From contig NZ_JBNPWZ010000003.1 in assembly GCF_050433565.1 (NCBI RefSeq), positions 62,001 to 126,000 on the forward strand: 64,000 nucleotides of DNA, given 5' to 3'. Shown piece after piece: positions 52,465 to 61,884 of this stretch (positions within the stretch are counted from its first letter, which is position 1; each line of letters starts with the position of its first letter). Under the pieces are notes generated by a model. It ran no database searches, was not told where the DNA came from, and saw only the letters and a program-made list of their open reading frames with translations. The translations under genes and the position numbers were made by a program. The DNA comes from Ornithinibacillus bavariensis. GTDB taxonomy: Bacteria > Bacillota > Bacilli > Bacillales > Amphibacillaceae.

Positions 52465-52515
52465 AAATAGAAATACCCCTTGACGTTTAGCCAAGGGGTA
52501 TTTCTATTTTCATAT
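52465..52515 (-). terminator. Terminator of secDF
   Basis: AAATAGAAATACCCCTTG and its reverse complement form a perfect stem of 17-18 bp around a short loop, seven or more bases after the secDF stop. It blocks readthrough into recJ. A T-run is clearer on the plus strand, so it may act in both directions. Confidence 0.85.
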
Positions 52516-52521
52516 TAAACC

Positions 52522-54780
52522 TTACACTTGTGGACCTTCAACACGCTTCTTCTTTCTAAAATCAAGTGGTTTTTCTTTTAATGATTTACCACGCCATACT
52601 AACCATAATTGTGTAGCTAGGAATAAGGATGAATACAATCCAGCTAGTAGCCCTACTGTCAAGGCAATACCAAATCCGCGAATAGATTCCGCACCTAGGA
52701 ATAGAAATGCAAGAACTGCAACTAGTGTAGTGATAGTTGTATTCAATGTTCTTGTCATGGTTTGGACAATACTTGTGTTGATGATTCTTGCCAATTCATC
52801 AAATGCCCGGATTGGTTTTTTCCTGCGTTGGATGTTTTCCCTAATTCGGTCAAATGTTACAATTACTGCGTTTATTGAGTATCCGATTATCGTCAGAATA
52901 GCTGCAACAATCGTAACATCAAATTCGATTCTAAATATGCTAAACACCGTGAGCATGATAAAGACATCATGCAATAAAGTTAGAATAGCAATGACTGCAA
53001 AATAAAACTCAAATCGGAATGCTACATATATAATCATACCAACCGAAGCGATTGCAAGGGCATAAATCGCATTTTTCACTAGCTCTTGTCCTACAATAGG
53101 TGATACAACACTAATACTTGGATCTACACCATATTTATCATGGACAAATGCTTTGAACTCGGTGACTTCTTTATCGCTTAAAACATCTTGAAAACGAATT
53201 GCAGCAATTTCATTCTCATCACCCGAAATAACTACAGATTTAGCCTCTAAACCAAGTTTATCCAAGTCTGACTCAATTTGTTCTTGGTTTAAACTTTCCT
53301 CTGCCAATATCTGTACCCTAGTTCCTGCTGTAAAGTCAACCCCAGGATTTAGACGGAAGAAGATAAGGGCAATTGCACCAATTATCAGTAGTATTGAGGT
53401 GACCATAAAGAATATTTTACGATGACGTACAACATCCCACTCACGATTTAAGAATTTAGCTGGTGCTTCTGATTTATCACGAAGATCACGAATTTCTGAT
53501 TTTTTCACCGCAAACCAACCTGGGTGATTCTTGAAAAATTTCAATTTTATCCAGAAATGCAATAGTAATCTTGTACCATACACTGCTGTTAAGAAGCTGA
53601 CTAAAATACTAATGATTAACATCGTTGCGAACCCTTTTACTGAGCTCGTACCAAAAATGAATAAGACAGCAGCAGCCAAAATGGTTGTGATATTGGAGTC
53701 TAGAATGGCACGGAACGAGTTTGCTGTTCCTGCTTTAAAGGCAGACTGTAACGATTTACCTTCACGAAGTTCCTCTTTTATTCGTTCAAATGTTATTACA
53801 TTTGCGTCAACAGCCATACCAACACCTAATATCAATGCGGCGATACCAGGAAGTGTTAGCACCCCATTTAATAAGTCAAATACAAGTAATACTAAGAAAA
53901 TATATACTGTTAAGTTTATGTTTGCGATTAAACCTGGAAAACGATAAACCACTAGCATGAATAAATAGATAATTGCAATACCGATTACTCCTGCAAAGAT
54001 GGTTTGATTTAATGCTTGCTCACCAAACTGTGCACCGACAGATGTTGAAAACATTTCGTCCATATTAACAGGTAATGAACCAGAATTGATAATATCTGCA
54101 AGATATTTTGCTGATTCAACCGTAAAATTACCTGTAATCATAACATTTCCACCTGGAATTTCTTTGGATACACCAGGAGCTGAAACATATTTAGGGTCTT
54201 CTTTTAAAGCCTCTGCCTTATAAGAATCTCCTTCCTCATAATCCATCCAGATAACAAGTAAATTTTCACCAACGCTTTTTTGAGCAAGATCAGCTGTAAC
54301 TTGTGCAAATTTATCTGGATTTTTTAATGATAACGTAACAATTGGTGCATTTGTTGTTGGATCAAAGTCCTGTTTAGCACTTCCCTCTTTGACATCAGAA
54401 CCATCCAATAGAACAGTGTCATTTACGTCACGAAATGTAAGCCTTGCAGAAGTTGCTAGCATTTCACGTGCTTGCTCTTGATTTTCAACGCCTGCCAATT
54501 GAACACGAATCCGATCATTTCCTTCAATGTCAATTACAGACTCACTAATACCTAATTTGTTTACGCGGTCATTTAATAATTGAACAGTGGATTCCATTAA
54601 ATCCCTTGTAACCTCTTGTTTTTTATCAATAGGTTCGACCTTATACAATACTTCAAATCCACCCTGAAGATCTAATCCTAAATTAATCCCTTTTGCAATA
54701 TTCGGGGTAAAAATACCAATAATGAGTCCCATTATGATAACAATTAAGAAAAAGGATGTAATACGTCCTTTATTATTCAT
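52522..54780 (-). CDS. secDF: Protein export membrane protein SecDF
   Basis: Fused SecD-SecF, the proton-driven accessory of the Sec translocon that helps pull exported proteins out. The 752-residue product has an N-terminal helix, the periplasmic-type P1 domain (NLGLDLQGGFEVLYKV; LGISESVIDIEGNDRIRVQLAG), the SecD membrane block (LPGIAALILGVGMAVDANVITFERIKEEL, about 315-345), then the SecF half starting with another helix (about 455), FFRLNPGVDFTAGTRVQ and TIIGYSINAVIVTFDRIREN. Twelve membrane helices are expected. It follows comN; the fused form is usual in Bacillus (737). Confidence 0.96.
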   Translation of the reverse strand: MNNKGRITSFFLIVIIMGLIIGIFTPNIAKGINLGLDLQGGFEVLYKVEPIDKKQEVTRDLMESTVQLLNDRVNKLGISESVIDIEGNDRIRVQLAGVENQEQAREMLATSARLTFRDVNDTVLLDGSDVKEGSAKQDFDPTTNAPIVTLSLKNPDKFAQVTADLAQKSVGENLLVIWMDYEEGDSYKAEALKEDPKYVSAPGVSKEIPGGNVMITGNFTVESAKYLADIINSGSLPVNMDEMFSTSVGAQFGEQALNQTIFAGVIGIAIIYLFMLVVYRFPGLIANINLTVYIFLVLLVFDLLNGVLTLPGIAALILGVGMAVDANVITFERIKEELREGKSLQSAFKAGTANSFRAILDSNITTILAAAVLFIFGTSSVKGFATMLIISILVSFLTAVYGTRLLLHFWIKLKFFKNHPGWFAVKKSEIRDLRDKSEAPAKFLNREWDVVRHRKIFFMVTSILLIIGAIALIFFRLNPGVDFTAGTRVQILAEESLNQEQIESDLDKLGLEAKSVVISGDENEIAAIRFQDVLSDKEVTEFKAFVHDKYGVDPSISVVSPIVGQELVKNAIYALAIASVGMIIYVAFRFEFYFAVIAILTLLHDVFIMLTVFSIFRIEFDVTIVAAILTIIGYSINAVIVTFDRIRENIQRRKKPIRAFDELARIINTSIVQTMTRTLNTTITTLVAVLAFLFLGAESIRGFGIALTVGLLAGLYSSLFLATQLWLVWRGKSLKEKPLDFRKKKRVEGPQV

Positions 54781-54836
54781 ATTAAAATTTCCTCCCTACT
54801 CTGTTTCCAAGGCAATATGTATATTCATTTCGGAGT

Positions 54837-55136
54837 TTACGTTTTATTACCCATCAATGCTTGAATAGACGCCATTAAATCCTCATCTTGGAAGGACTGA
54901 TAGGCATCAACGGTTATATAACTCATATAAATACTAGAACGTAGGTGAAATATATCCTGAATTACCTCGTAGAGACGCTTTTCTGGATTACCCTTCCATA
55001 CTTTTTTTACAAGGCAGTCCCATATATTTTCTTCTGTTGCCTCTTTATATCCCATCATATGGAATTCATCTGCTTTACTCCTTAAGGCAGATCCTAGTTC
55101 TTTCTTCCAATCATTTACTGTTTTTATTACTTCCAA
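54837..55136 (-). CDS. comN: Post-transcriptional regulator ComN
   Basis: ComN (YrzD family) in B. subtilis influences comE mRNA localisation or translation together with DivIVA. The 99-residue product is helical and charged: VNDWKKELGSALRSKADEFH, EATEENIWDCLVKKVWK, and LYEVIQDIFHLRSSIYMSYIT. Translation starts at TTG behind AGAGGTGATAAC. Its place between secDF and spoVB is as in B. subtilis, and its presence together with comEA-comEC in the same window supports a working competence pathway. Confidence 0.88.
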   Translation of the reverse strand: MEVIKTVNDWKKELGSALRSKADEFHMMGYKEATEENIWDCLVKKVWKGNPEKRLYEVIQDIFHLRSSIYMSYITVDAYQSFQDEDLMASIQALMGNKT

Positions 55137-55254
55137 GTTATCACCTCTTCAGGAAAGAATCTAAAGTTCTTGTACAAGTTGTCATGCTTGGCCACATCAA
55201 TTGCATATATATCATTGTATATGAAAATTTATTTTTTGAGAAGGCAGGTCGTCA

Positions 55255-56811
55255 ATGTTGTCGAAACAAACATTTTTACAGGGCACCCTTATCTTAATAT
55301 TAGCTGGATTAATCACTCGCTTCTTAGGTTTCATTAACCGTTTAGTTGTTGCTAGGTTAATGGGTGAAGAAGGTGTTGGATTATATATGATGGCGCTCCC
55401 AACACTTTTCTTAGTCATGACGATTACTCAGCTTGGTTTACCTGTTGCTATCTCAAAGCGTGTAGCAGAAGCAGACGCACAAAATGATCGAGCAAAAATT
55501 AAACGAATTCTAGTAGTTTCCATTATTATTACAACCGTTACAAGTGTCATTTTTACATTCATTATGATATTCACAGCACCATTTATCGCAAAAACACTAT
55601 TAACTGATGACCGAACACTTTATCCATTGATTGCTGTTAGTCCGATTATTCCAATTGTTGCCGTATCATCCGTATTACGTGGATATTTTCAGGGTAAGCA
55701 AAACATGACCCCACAGAGTATTTCACAGGTCATTGAACAGGTAGTCCGAATAAGCTGTGTCGCATTCTTCGTTCACCTACTTCTCCCTTATGGAATCAAA
55801 TTCGCTGCCGCAGGAGCAATGTTCAGTGTCATCTTAGGGGAGTTTATTTCCCTTTTGTATATGATTTACCAATTTAAACAAAAGAAAACCATGCGATTAA
55901 GACACCGTTTTTTCTCTTACTTAAAATCGAGTAAACAAACCGTAAAGGAACTATTCTCTATTGCACTTCCTAGTACAGGAAGTAAGATGATTAGTTCGTT
56001 CTCCTACTTCTTAGAACCGATTATAGTTGCTCATAGCTTAGCTTTAGCTGGACTTACCAGTGTAGTAGCAACGAAGCAATACGGAGAATTATCGGGTTTT
56101 GTCTTGCCACTGTTAATGTTACCTACTTTTATAACGCAATCACTTTCGATTGCACTTGTACCAAATATTTCCGAAGCAGAAGCAGTATCGAATAAAAAAC
56201 TTATCCATTATCGAATTCATCAAGCGATACGGATATCATTCGCATCTGGTGCAATTTCTACAGTCGTCTTGACCATTTTTGCGGTACCGATTCTTACATT
56301 TATGTACGGCACAGCCAATGCAAGTACAATTCTTGTATTTATGGCACCTTTTTACATTTTACTCTATATTCAATCCCCTTTACAAGCAACACTTCAAGCC
56401 CTAGATTTAGCTAAGCCAGCGATGTGGAATAGTCTAATTGGTGCTGTAGTAAAATTCATCGTCCTGTTTATACTCGCCTCCAACGAAAGCTTTGGCATAA
56501 TGGGTGTCGCCATTGCCATGTCAGTATCTGTCATCTTAATTACATTACTACATTTAGCAGCATTACGAAAAGAAATTCATTTCTATATTCCTATTAAAGA
56601 TGTTAGTAAGATGATAGCTCTTATTCTTATAACATGGATTATTGGTAAGTATATTTATAATTTCTACATTATCCATGATCCAAATTTAATTCTCTTTCTG
56701 CTTGCATTAATCGTATTAGCGATAATTTACATTGTCTTTCTTTTCATTCTCAAATTCATTACAAAGGATGAATTAGAACAACTTCCATTCCTTCAAAAAT
56801 GGTTCCGCTAA
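55255..56811 (+). CDS. spoVB: Stage V sporulation protein B
   Basis: MOP-family membrane flippase needed for spore cortex synthesis, thought to move lipid-linked peptidoglycan precursors across the mother-cell-derived membrane. The 518-residue product (same length as in B. subtilis) has about 14 hydrophobic helices and the family start TFLQGTLILILAGLITRFLGF, then GLYMMALPTLFLVMTITQLGLPVAISK. The ATG follows AAGGCAGG. It is divergent from comN. No sigma-E promoter could be fixed in the 118-bp spacer. Confidence 0.94.
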   Translation: MLSKQTFLQGTLILILAGLITRFLGFINRLVVARLMGEEGVGLYMMALPTLFLVMTITQLGLPVAISKRVAEADAQNDRAKIKRILVVSIIITTVTSVIFTFIMIFTAPFIAKTLLTDDRTLYPLIAVSPIIPIVAVSSVLRGYFQGKQNMTPQSISQVIEQVVRISCVAFFVHLLLPYGIKFAAAGAMFSVILGEFISLLYMIYQFKQKKTMRLRHRFFSYLKSSKQTVKELFSIALPSTGSKMISSFSYFLEPIIVAHSLALAGLTSVVATKQYGELSGFVLPLLMLPTFITQSLSIALVPNISEAEAVSNKKLIHYRIHQAIRISFASGAISTVVLTIFAVPILTFMYGTANASTILVFMAPFYILLYIQSPLQATLQALDLAKPAMWNSLIGAVVKFIVLFILASNESFGIMGVAIAMSVSVILITLLHLAALRKEIHFYIPIKDVSKMIALILITWIIGKYIYNFYIIHDPNLILFLLALIVLAIIYIVFLFILKFITKDELEQLPFLQKWFR

Positions 56812-56892
56812 AATAAATCAAAAAACTCGTCTACTTTTGGATGGACGAGAATATGATTACTATAAAAGTACTTACTGGTTAGGGGGAAAAAA

Positions 56893-57270
56893 ATGCGCAA
56901 TCAACAATTTGTTGCTTTACTTTATGGTTGGATAGTTGTATTAGGATTAATTCTTGTTTCAGGTATGGCGATAGCATTATTATTACGGTTTTCTAGTTTT
57001 AGCGAACCTGCAGTAGATTGGGTAACATTGGTTATAGGATTAATTTCTTTATTCATCGGCGGAGCGGTAGCCGGGGCAAAGGGAAGAAAAAAAGGATGGA
57101 TCATTGGTGCTTTTACTGGCCTAGGATTTACCGTTTTTACATTTCTCGTGCAATACCTTGGATATCACGTGGGATTCTCTTTGCAGCAAACTGTTTATCA
57201 TTTATTCTACATATTAGCCGCTTTATTTGGTGGTGTAATAGGAGTCAATATTGCTTCTAATCATGAATAA
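56893..57270 (+). CDS. yrzE: TIGR04086 family membrane protein (YrzE)
   Basis: Function unknown. The 125-residue product has four hydrophobic helices (about 8-30, 42-62, 68-88, 98-120), separated by glycine-rich and basic turns (AGAKGRKKGWIIGAF), which is the pattern of the TIGR04086 family. AGGGGG precedes the ATG. It lies between spoVB and yajC as in B. subtilis and is on the same strand as spoVB, 81 bp downstream. Confidence 0.85.
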   Translation: MRNQQFVALLYGWIVVLGLILVSGMAIALLLRFSSFSEPAVDWVTLVIGLISLFIGGAVAGAKGRKKGWIIGAFTGLGFTVFTFLVQYLGYHVGFSLQQTVYHLFYILAALFGGVIGVNIASNHE

Positions 57271-57311
57271 CTAAAAAGAGAAGAGCATAAGAAATCTCTA
57301 TCTATTTTTTG

Positions 57312-57347
57312 AAATTTAAAAGAGGCTACCATAATGGTTAGCCTCTA
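57312..57347 (-). terminator. Terminator of the ruvAB-queA-tgt-yajC operon
   Basis: AGAGGCTAACC and GGTAGCCTCT (one bulge) followed by TTTAAATTTC on the minus strand, eight bases after yajC. It can also serve the convergent yrzE gene. Confidence 0.8.
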
Positions 57348-57354
57348 ATGTGAT

Positions 57355-57615
57355 TTATACTGATTTCACATCGCGAATCGCAGAACGATCGTATGTAAGT
57401 TTTGAACCGTCACCAGCTTGTAGGACAACTGTGCTCTCATCTAGTGCATGGATAACACCATGAAATCCACCAATCGTAACAACAGCATCGCCTTTTTTCA
57501 GTTCAGACTGCATTAGTCGTACCTGTTTTTGACGTTTCTGTTGTGGACGGATTAGTAAAAAGTAAAAAATCACAAACATTGCAATCAAAGGTATAAATGT
57601 TGCTAATTGTTCCAT
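57355..57615 (-). CDS. yajC: Preprotein translocase subunit YajC
   Basis: Small Sec accessory that associates with SecDF. The 86-residue product has one N-terminal membrane helix (about 5-23, FIPLIAMFVIFYFLLIRPQ), the family motif RPQQKRQKQ and the soluble KKGDAVVTIGGFHGVI. GGGAGG precedes the ATG. It ends the ruvA-ruvB-yrzS-queA-tgt-yajC series, the usual Firmicute arrangement, 61 bp after tgt. Confidence 0.96.
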   Translation of the reverse strand: MEQLATFIPLIAMFVIFYFLLIRPQQKRQKQVRLMQSELKKGDAVVTIGGFHGVIHALDESTVVLQAGDGSKLTYDRSAIRDVKSV

Positions 57616-57676
57616 AGTACTTGTCCCTCCCTTCTAGACAAATTGTTTAAAAAACGCATATCGCTTTTTAAACATG

Positions 57677-58819
57677 TTAAAAATTCTTTGCATCCGGTTT
57701 ATTCAATCCGTACTGCTCAAAGAACTCTTCTTTAAAGTCACCAAGTCGATCTTCGCGAATAGCTTGTCGTACTTGCTCCATTAATTTTAACAGAAAATGC
57801 AGATTATGATAAGTAGTAAGTCTAAAACCAAACGTTTCATTGCATCGAATCAAATGTCTTATATATGCTCTTGTATAATTTTTACATACATGGCAATCAC
57901 AATTTTCATCAATTGGTCCAAAGTCACGGGCATATTTAGCATTGCGAACCACTAATCGCCCTGTTGACGTCATACAGGTTCCGTTTCTGGCAATTCTCGT
58001 TGGTAAAACACAATCAAACATATCAATTCCACGAATAGCTCCATCAATCAATGAGTCTGGAGAGCCAACTCCCATTAAATAACGAGGCTTATTGCTAGGC
58101 ATTAAAGGAGTTGTAAACTCTAACACTCGATTCATTACATCTTTGGGCTCACCTACTGATAATCCTCCAACTGCATATCCAGGTAAATCAAGTGACACTA
58201 AATCACTCGCACTAAGTCTACGTAAATCTTCAAACTCTCCTCCCTGAATAATACCAAATAAGCCTTGAACATCAGGTCTTTGATGTGCATTTAAGCATCT
58301 TTCTGCCCATCGAGAAGTTCTTTCTACAGAAGCCTTCATATATTCATGTGTAGCAGGATATGGTGGACACTCGTCAAAGGCCATCATAATATCTGAACCA
58401 AGTGCATTCTGAATTTGTATCGCCTTCTCTGGTGATAGGAATAGTTTGTCTCCATTTAAATGATTACGAAAATGTACACCTTCCTCGGTAATTTCTCGCA
58501 TATCACTCAAACTAAAAACTTGGAACCCGCCGGAATCGGTTAATATTGCCCCATCCCAGTTCATAAACTTATGAAGCCCTCCTGCTTCACGAATGATATC
58601 CTCTCCAGGCCGAAGCCATAAATGGTATGTGTTAGAAAGAATTATTTTAGCATCCATGGAGTGTAAGTCTTCTGGGCTCATGGTTTTTACAGTTGCAAGT
58701 GTACCAACAGGCATAAACATTGGCGTTTCAAAGGTGCCATGTGGTGTATGAACTCGTCCGAGCCTTGCCCCTGTTTGTTTATCTGTTTTAATTAATTCAT
58801 ATGTTATTGGTGATGTCAT
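57677..58819 (-). CDS. tgt: Queuine tRNA-ribosyltransferase
   Basis: Exchanges guanine for preQ1 at the wobble position of tRNAs with GUN anticodons, a step of queuosine synthesis. The 380-residue product has MFMPVGTLATVKTM, ILTDSGGFQVFSL (catalytic aspartate), MAFDECPPYPA, FDCVLPTRIARNGT (nucleophile aspartate) and the zinc site CDCHVCKNYTRAYIRHL near residue 305-320. GAGGAAAGATAGC precedes the ATG. It is 15 bp after queA, its pathway partner. Confidence 0.97.
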   Translation of the reverse strand: MTSPITYELIKTDKQTGARLGRVHTPHGTFETPMFMPVGTLATVKTMSPEDLHSMDAKIILSNTYHLWLRPGEDIIREAGGLHKFMNWDGAILTDSGGFQVFSLSDMREITEEGVHFRNHLNGDKLFLSPEKAIQIQNALGSDIMMAFDECPPYPATHEYMKASVERTSRWAERCLNAHQRPDVQGLFGIIQGGEFEDLRRLSASDLVSLDLPGYAVGGLSVGEPKDVMNRVLEFTTPLMPSNKPRYLMGVGSPDSLIDGAIRGIDMFDCVLPTRIARNGTCMTSTGRLVVRNAKYARDFGPIDENCDCHVCKNYTRAYIRHLIRCNETFGFRLTTYHNLHFLLKLMEQVRQAIREDRLGDFKEEFFEQYGLNKPDAKNF

Positions 58820-58834
58820 GCTATCTTTCCTCTT

Positions 58835-59863
58835 CTATATAATGAACATCGCATCTCCAAAACTAAAGAAGCGATATTTTTCCTTTACTGCTTCGTTGTA
58901 AGCCTTCAATATAAACTCGCGATTAGAGAAAGCACTAACTAGCATAATTAATGTTGATTTAGGTAGATGGAAGTTAGTTATTAACCCATCAATTGCTTTA
59001 AACTCAAATCCTGGATAAATAAAGATATCGGTCCAACCACTTGATTCTACTAATTTCCCGTTGTTATCACGTGCAATCGTTTCAAGGGTTCGTGTGGAAG
59101 TTGTTCCAACAGAAATAATTCTACCGCCATTTTCTTTAGTTTTCGTTAGCGTTTCTGCTGTTTCTTGTGTCATCACGTAAAATTCTGAGTGCATTTTATG
59201 CTCATCAATATTCTCTACACTTACTGGACGAAATGTACCAAGTCCAACATGTAGCGTTATAAAAGCAACTGTCACACCCATTTCTTTTATTTCCGCTAGT
59301 AATTGCTCTGTAAAATGAAGTCCGGCAGTAGGTGCTGCAGCTGATCCTTCTTCTTTTGCATATACTGTCTGATATCGATCCTTTTCAGGAAGCTGCTCCT
59401 TAATATACGGAGGTAGTGGCATCTCACCTAGTTCATCCAACACTTCATAAAATATGCCATCATATGCAAAATCTAAAAGACGTCCACCATGCTCCAAGGT
59501 CTCTGTACAAGTAGCCGTTAATTTTCCTTCACCAAAAATTAACTTGGTCCCTTCTTTCAACCTTTTGGCTGGTTTTGCCAAGACCTCCCATGTATCGCCT
59601 TCTACCTGTTTCAGTAATAGGACCTCTACCTTAGCACCAGTATCTTCTTTAATACCGTATAATCTTGCAGGTAACACCTTTGTATTATTTAATACTAAAC
59701 AGTCTCCTTTTTTCAAAAAGCTCTTAATATCGGTAAAATGCTTATGTTCAATTTCCTCAACATCACGATGTAACACCATCAATTTGGAAGCACTTCGGTC
59801 TTTTAACGGGGTCTGGGCAATTAATTCTTCTGGTAAATCAAAATCAAAATCCTCGATATTCAT
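58835..59863 (-). CDS. queA: tRNA ribosyltransferase-isomerase QueA
   Basis: QueA moves ribose from SAM to preQ1-modified tRNA, giving epoxyqueuosine. The 342-residue product starts MNIEDFDFDLPEELIAQ and has the family blocks LVLNNTKVLPARLYG, AAPTAGLHFTEQLL, VGLGTFRPV and LITNFHLPKSTLIMLVSAF. AAAGGAGTATTACAGC precedes the ATG. Located between yrzS and tgt. Genes for preQ1 synthesis are not in this window. Confidence 0.97.
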   Translation of the reverse strand: MNIEDFDFDLPEELIAQTPLKDRSASKLMVLHRDVEEIEHKHFTDIKSFLKKGDCLVLNNTKVLPARLYGIKEDTGAKVEVLLLKQVEGDTWEVLAKPAKRLKEGTKLIFGEGKLTATCTETLEHGGRLLDFAYDGIFYEVLDELGEMPLPPYIKEQLPEKDRYQTVYAKEEGSAAAPTAGLHFTEQLLAEIKEMGVTVAFITLHVGLGTFRPVSVENIDEHKMHSEFYVMTQETAETLTKTKENGGRIISVGTTSTRTLETIARDNNGKLVESSGWTDIFIYPGFEFKAIDGLITNFHLPKSTLIMLVSAFSNREFILKAYNEAVKEKYRFFSFGDAMFII

Positions 59864-59887
59864 GCTGTAATACTCCTTTAAATCAGT

Positions 59888-60085
59888 TTAACGAAATCTT
59901 CCTAGTATATAGAATATAAGAGATAATATGATGCTAACAACGATAGAAGTCATGATTGGAAAATAAAAAGTGACATTACCCTTCTTAAATGTAATATCAC
60001 CAGGTAATCTCCCAATGAATGTCCATATAATACCAATGATAAGAAAAATTATTCCGATTATAATTAACAGCTTACCTATATTCAT
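59888..60085 (-). CDS. yrzS: DUF2905 family membrane protein (YrzS)
   Basis: Function unknown. The 65-residue product has two membrane helices (about 3-24 and 45-62) joined by the family signature GRLPGDITFKKGNVTFYFPI. Its ATG overlaps the ruvB stop codon by four bases, implying coupled translation. DUF2905 genes are common next to ruvB and queA in Firmicutes. Confidence 0.88.
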   Translation of the reverse strand: MNIGKLLIIIGIIFLIIGIIWTFIGRLPGDITFKKGNVTFYFPIMTSIVVSIILSLIFYILGRFR

Positions 60086-61089
60086 TCCACTTCATTCACT
60101 TTCACCCCAAAATGGTTGTATGCTTTATGCGTAACTACTCTTCCCCGAGGTGTTCGTTGGATAAATCCTATCTGTAGCAAATATGGTTCGTATACATCCT
60201 CAATCGTTTGCGACTCTTCCCCAATTGTTGCTGCAATCGTATCTAAGCCCACAGGACCACCTTTAAACCCATCAATAATTCCCTTTAAGAGCTTATGATC
60301 AATATGGTCAAGTCCAGCTTCATCTACTTGCAGCATGTTTAACGCTGTCTTCGTTGTTTCTATACTAATTTCATTTTCACCCTTCACTTGCGAAATATCA
60401 CGAATACGGCGAAGCAATCGATTGGCAATTCTCGGAGTTCCTCTTGAGCGGCGTGCTATTTCTACTGCCGCTTCTAGAGATATTTTTGTTTCAAATATCT
60501 CTGCTGTCCGCTCAACAATTGCACACAAGTCCTTTGTCTCATAATATTCTAGTCGACTCAATACACCGAAACGATCACGTAAAGGTGCGGAAAGCAGGCC
60601 TGCCCTAGTTGTCGCCCCTACAAGTGTAAACGGAGGTAAATCAATTCGAACAGATCTTGCACTTGGACCGGTTCCAATGACAATATCGATAAAAAAATCT
60701 TCCATAGCTGAGTATAACACTTCTTCGACAGAACGGGGTAATCGATGAATTTCATCAATAAATAATACATCCCCTGCCTCTAAGGAAGTAAGAATGGCAG
60801 CTAGATCCCCAGCTCTATCTATTGCAGGTCCAGATGTAGATCGAAACTGTACTTCCATTTCATTTGCAATAATAGCTGCTAAGGTTGTTTTACCAAGCCC
60901 TGGTGGTCCATACAATAATACATGATCAAGCGGTTCATTTCGCATTTTAGCTGCTTGAATAAATATCTTTAGGTTTTCCTTTACCTTGTCTTGTCCGATA
61001 TATTGACGTAATGTTGAGGGGCGCAAACTAAGTTCTACTACGGACTCTTCACTATGTAATTCACTAGTAACCATTCGCTCATCCATCAT
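60082..61089 (-). CDS. ruvB: Holliday junction helicase RuvB
   Basis: AAA+ motor that drives branch migration of Holliday junctions with RuvA. The 335-residue product has the N-terminal ELSLRPSTLRQYIGQ, Walker A YGPPGLGKTTLA (about 59-70), Walker B LFIDEIHRLPRSVEE (about 108-122), the RuvA-contact hairpin (GPSARSVRIDLPPFTLVGATTRAG) and the C-terminal winged helix ending GFIQRTPRGRVVT. It has two adjacent ATG codons; either is possible behind AGGGGG. It is 12 bp after ruvA. Confidence 0.97.
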   Translation of the reverse strand: MMDERMVTSELHSEESVVELSLRPSTLRQYIGQDKVKENLKIFIQAAKMRNEPLDHVLLYGPPGLGKTTLAAIIANEMEVQFRSTSGPAIDRAGDLAAILTSLEAGDVLFIDEIHRLPRSVEEVLYSAMEDFFIDIVIGTGPSARSVRIDLPPFTLVGATTRAGLLSAPLRDRFGVLSRLEYYETKDLCAIVERTAEIFETKISLEAAVEIARRSRGTPRIANRLLRRIRDISQVKGENEISIETTKTALNMLQVDEAGLDHIDHKLLKGIIDGFKGGPVGLDTIAATIGEESQTIEDVYEPYLLQIGFIQRTPRGRVVTHKAYNHFGVKVNEVE

Positions 61090-61101
61090 TTTGCCCCCTT
61101 C

Positions 61102-61713
61102 TTACTTTTTCATTAATAAGCTTAATGCTTTACGAATAATCTCATCTGTATTAGCTGATTGTTCGATTCCCTTCTTTAATTGAGGGAGAATGGACTTAAT
61201 CTCTCTATCCATATACCCCAAAGCTTTTAAGGCTTCCAACGCTTCTTTTAATTCCACACGCTCTGTAGTCGGTGAAACATAGTTTTCTTCTGCATCTACA
61301 GAAACAGTAAATGTATTGGTTAATTTCCCTTTTAAATCTAAAATAATCTGTCTTGCGGTCTTCTTTCCAACACCTGGGAAGCTTGTGAGGAATTTATCGT
61401 CTTCTCTTTCTACTGCTGCAACAAATTCCGGGATATTTACCCCTGCCAAAATGGCTAGTGCTCCCTTTGGCCCTATTCCTGAAACAGATAATAATCTTGT
61501 AAATAAATATTTTTGGTCTTCATTTTTAAAACCATACAGTAGTTGAGCATCCTCACGAACATGAAAATATGTATGTATAAGCAATTCCTTGTTTAAGGAA
61601 TCCTGATATATAAAAGGATTTGGACAAATTACTTCATACCCTAATCCATTTACATCCATCACAATCGATTCATCTTGAATGGAGACCAACTGTCCCCTGA
61701 TATATGCAAACAT
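61102..61713 (-). CDS. ruvA: Holliday junction DNA-binding protein RuvA
   Basis: Tetrameric protein that binds Holliday junctions and recruits RuvB. The product has the N-terminal OB fold (MFAYIRGQLVSIQDESIVMDVNGLGYEV), two helix-hairpin-helix motifs (LLSVSGIGPKGALAILA; FLTSFPGVGKKTARQIIL) and the C-terminal RuvB-binding three-helix domain (ALEALKALGYMDREIKSIL). The longest frame adds five residues, but GGGAGA lies within them; the ATG at 61713 gives 203 residues, near the B. subtilis length (201). Confidence 0.96.
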   Translation of the reverse strand: MFAYIRGQLVSIQDESIVMDVNGLGYEVICPNPFIYQDSLNKELLIHTYFHVREDAQLLYGFKNEDQKYLFTRLLSVSGIGPKGALAILAGVNIPEFVAAVEREDDKFLTSFPGVGKKTARQIILDLKGKLTNTFTVSVDAEENYVSPTTERVELKEALEALKALGYMDREIKSILPQLKKGIEQSANTDEIIRKALSLLMKK

Positions 61714-61852
61714 CTTCTTCTCTCCCATTTAATCCTTTTACTATTGTAACATAATACCATAAGAAAAGCCCGGTAGGTACTAGTTAAGCCTTTGTAAGGA
61801 GAGGGTACGTTATTTCCTTTGCTTACCCATCTTTATTATAAGTAATCACATC

Positions 61853-61884
61853 ATAAAAAGCCTTTGCAAAGATACAAAGGCTTA
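61853..61884 (-). terminator. Terminator of the spore lipoprotein gene
   Basis: AAGCCTTTG and CAAAGGCTT with an 8-base loop followed by TTTATGATG on the minus strand; the stop codon of the gene overlaps the 5' arm. Confidence 0.78.

Noticed and set aside
53531..53947. Plus-strand 138-codon frame opposite secDF
   Set aside because: Fully antisense to a conserved gene, with a codon pattern that mirrors it.
55137..55254. Sigma-E promoter for spoVB
   Set aside because: Several CATA-like hexamers are present but none has a matching -35 at the proper distance, so I do not report one.
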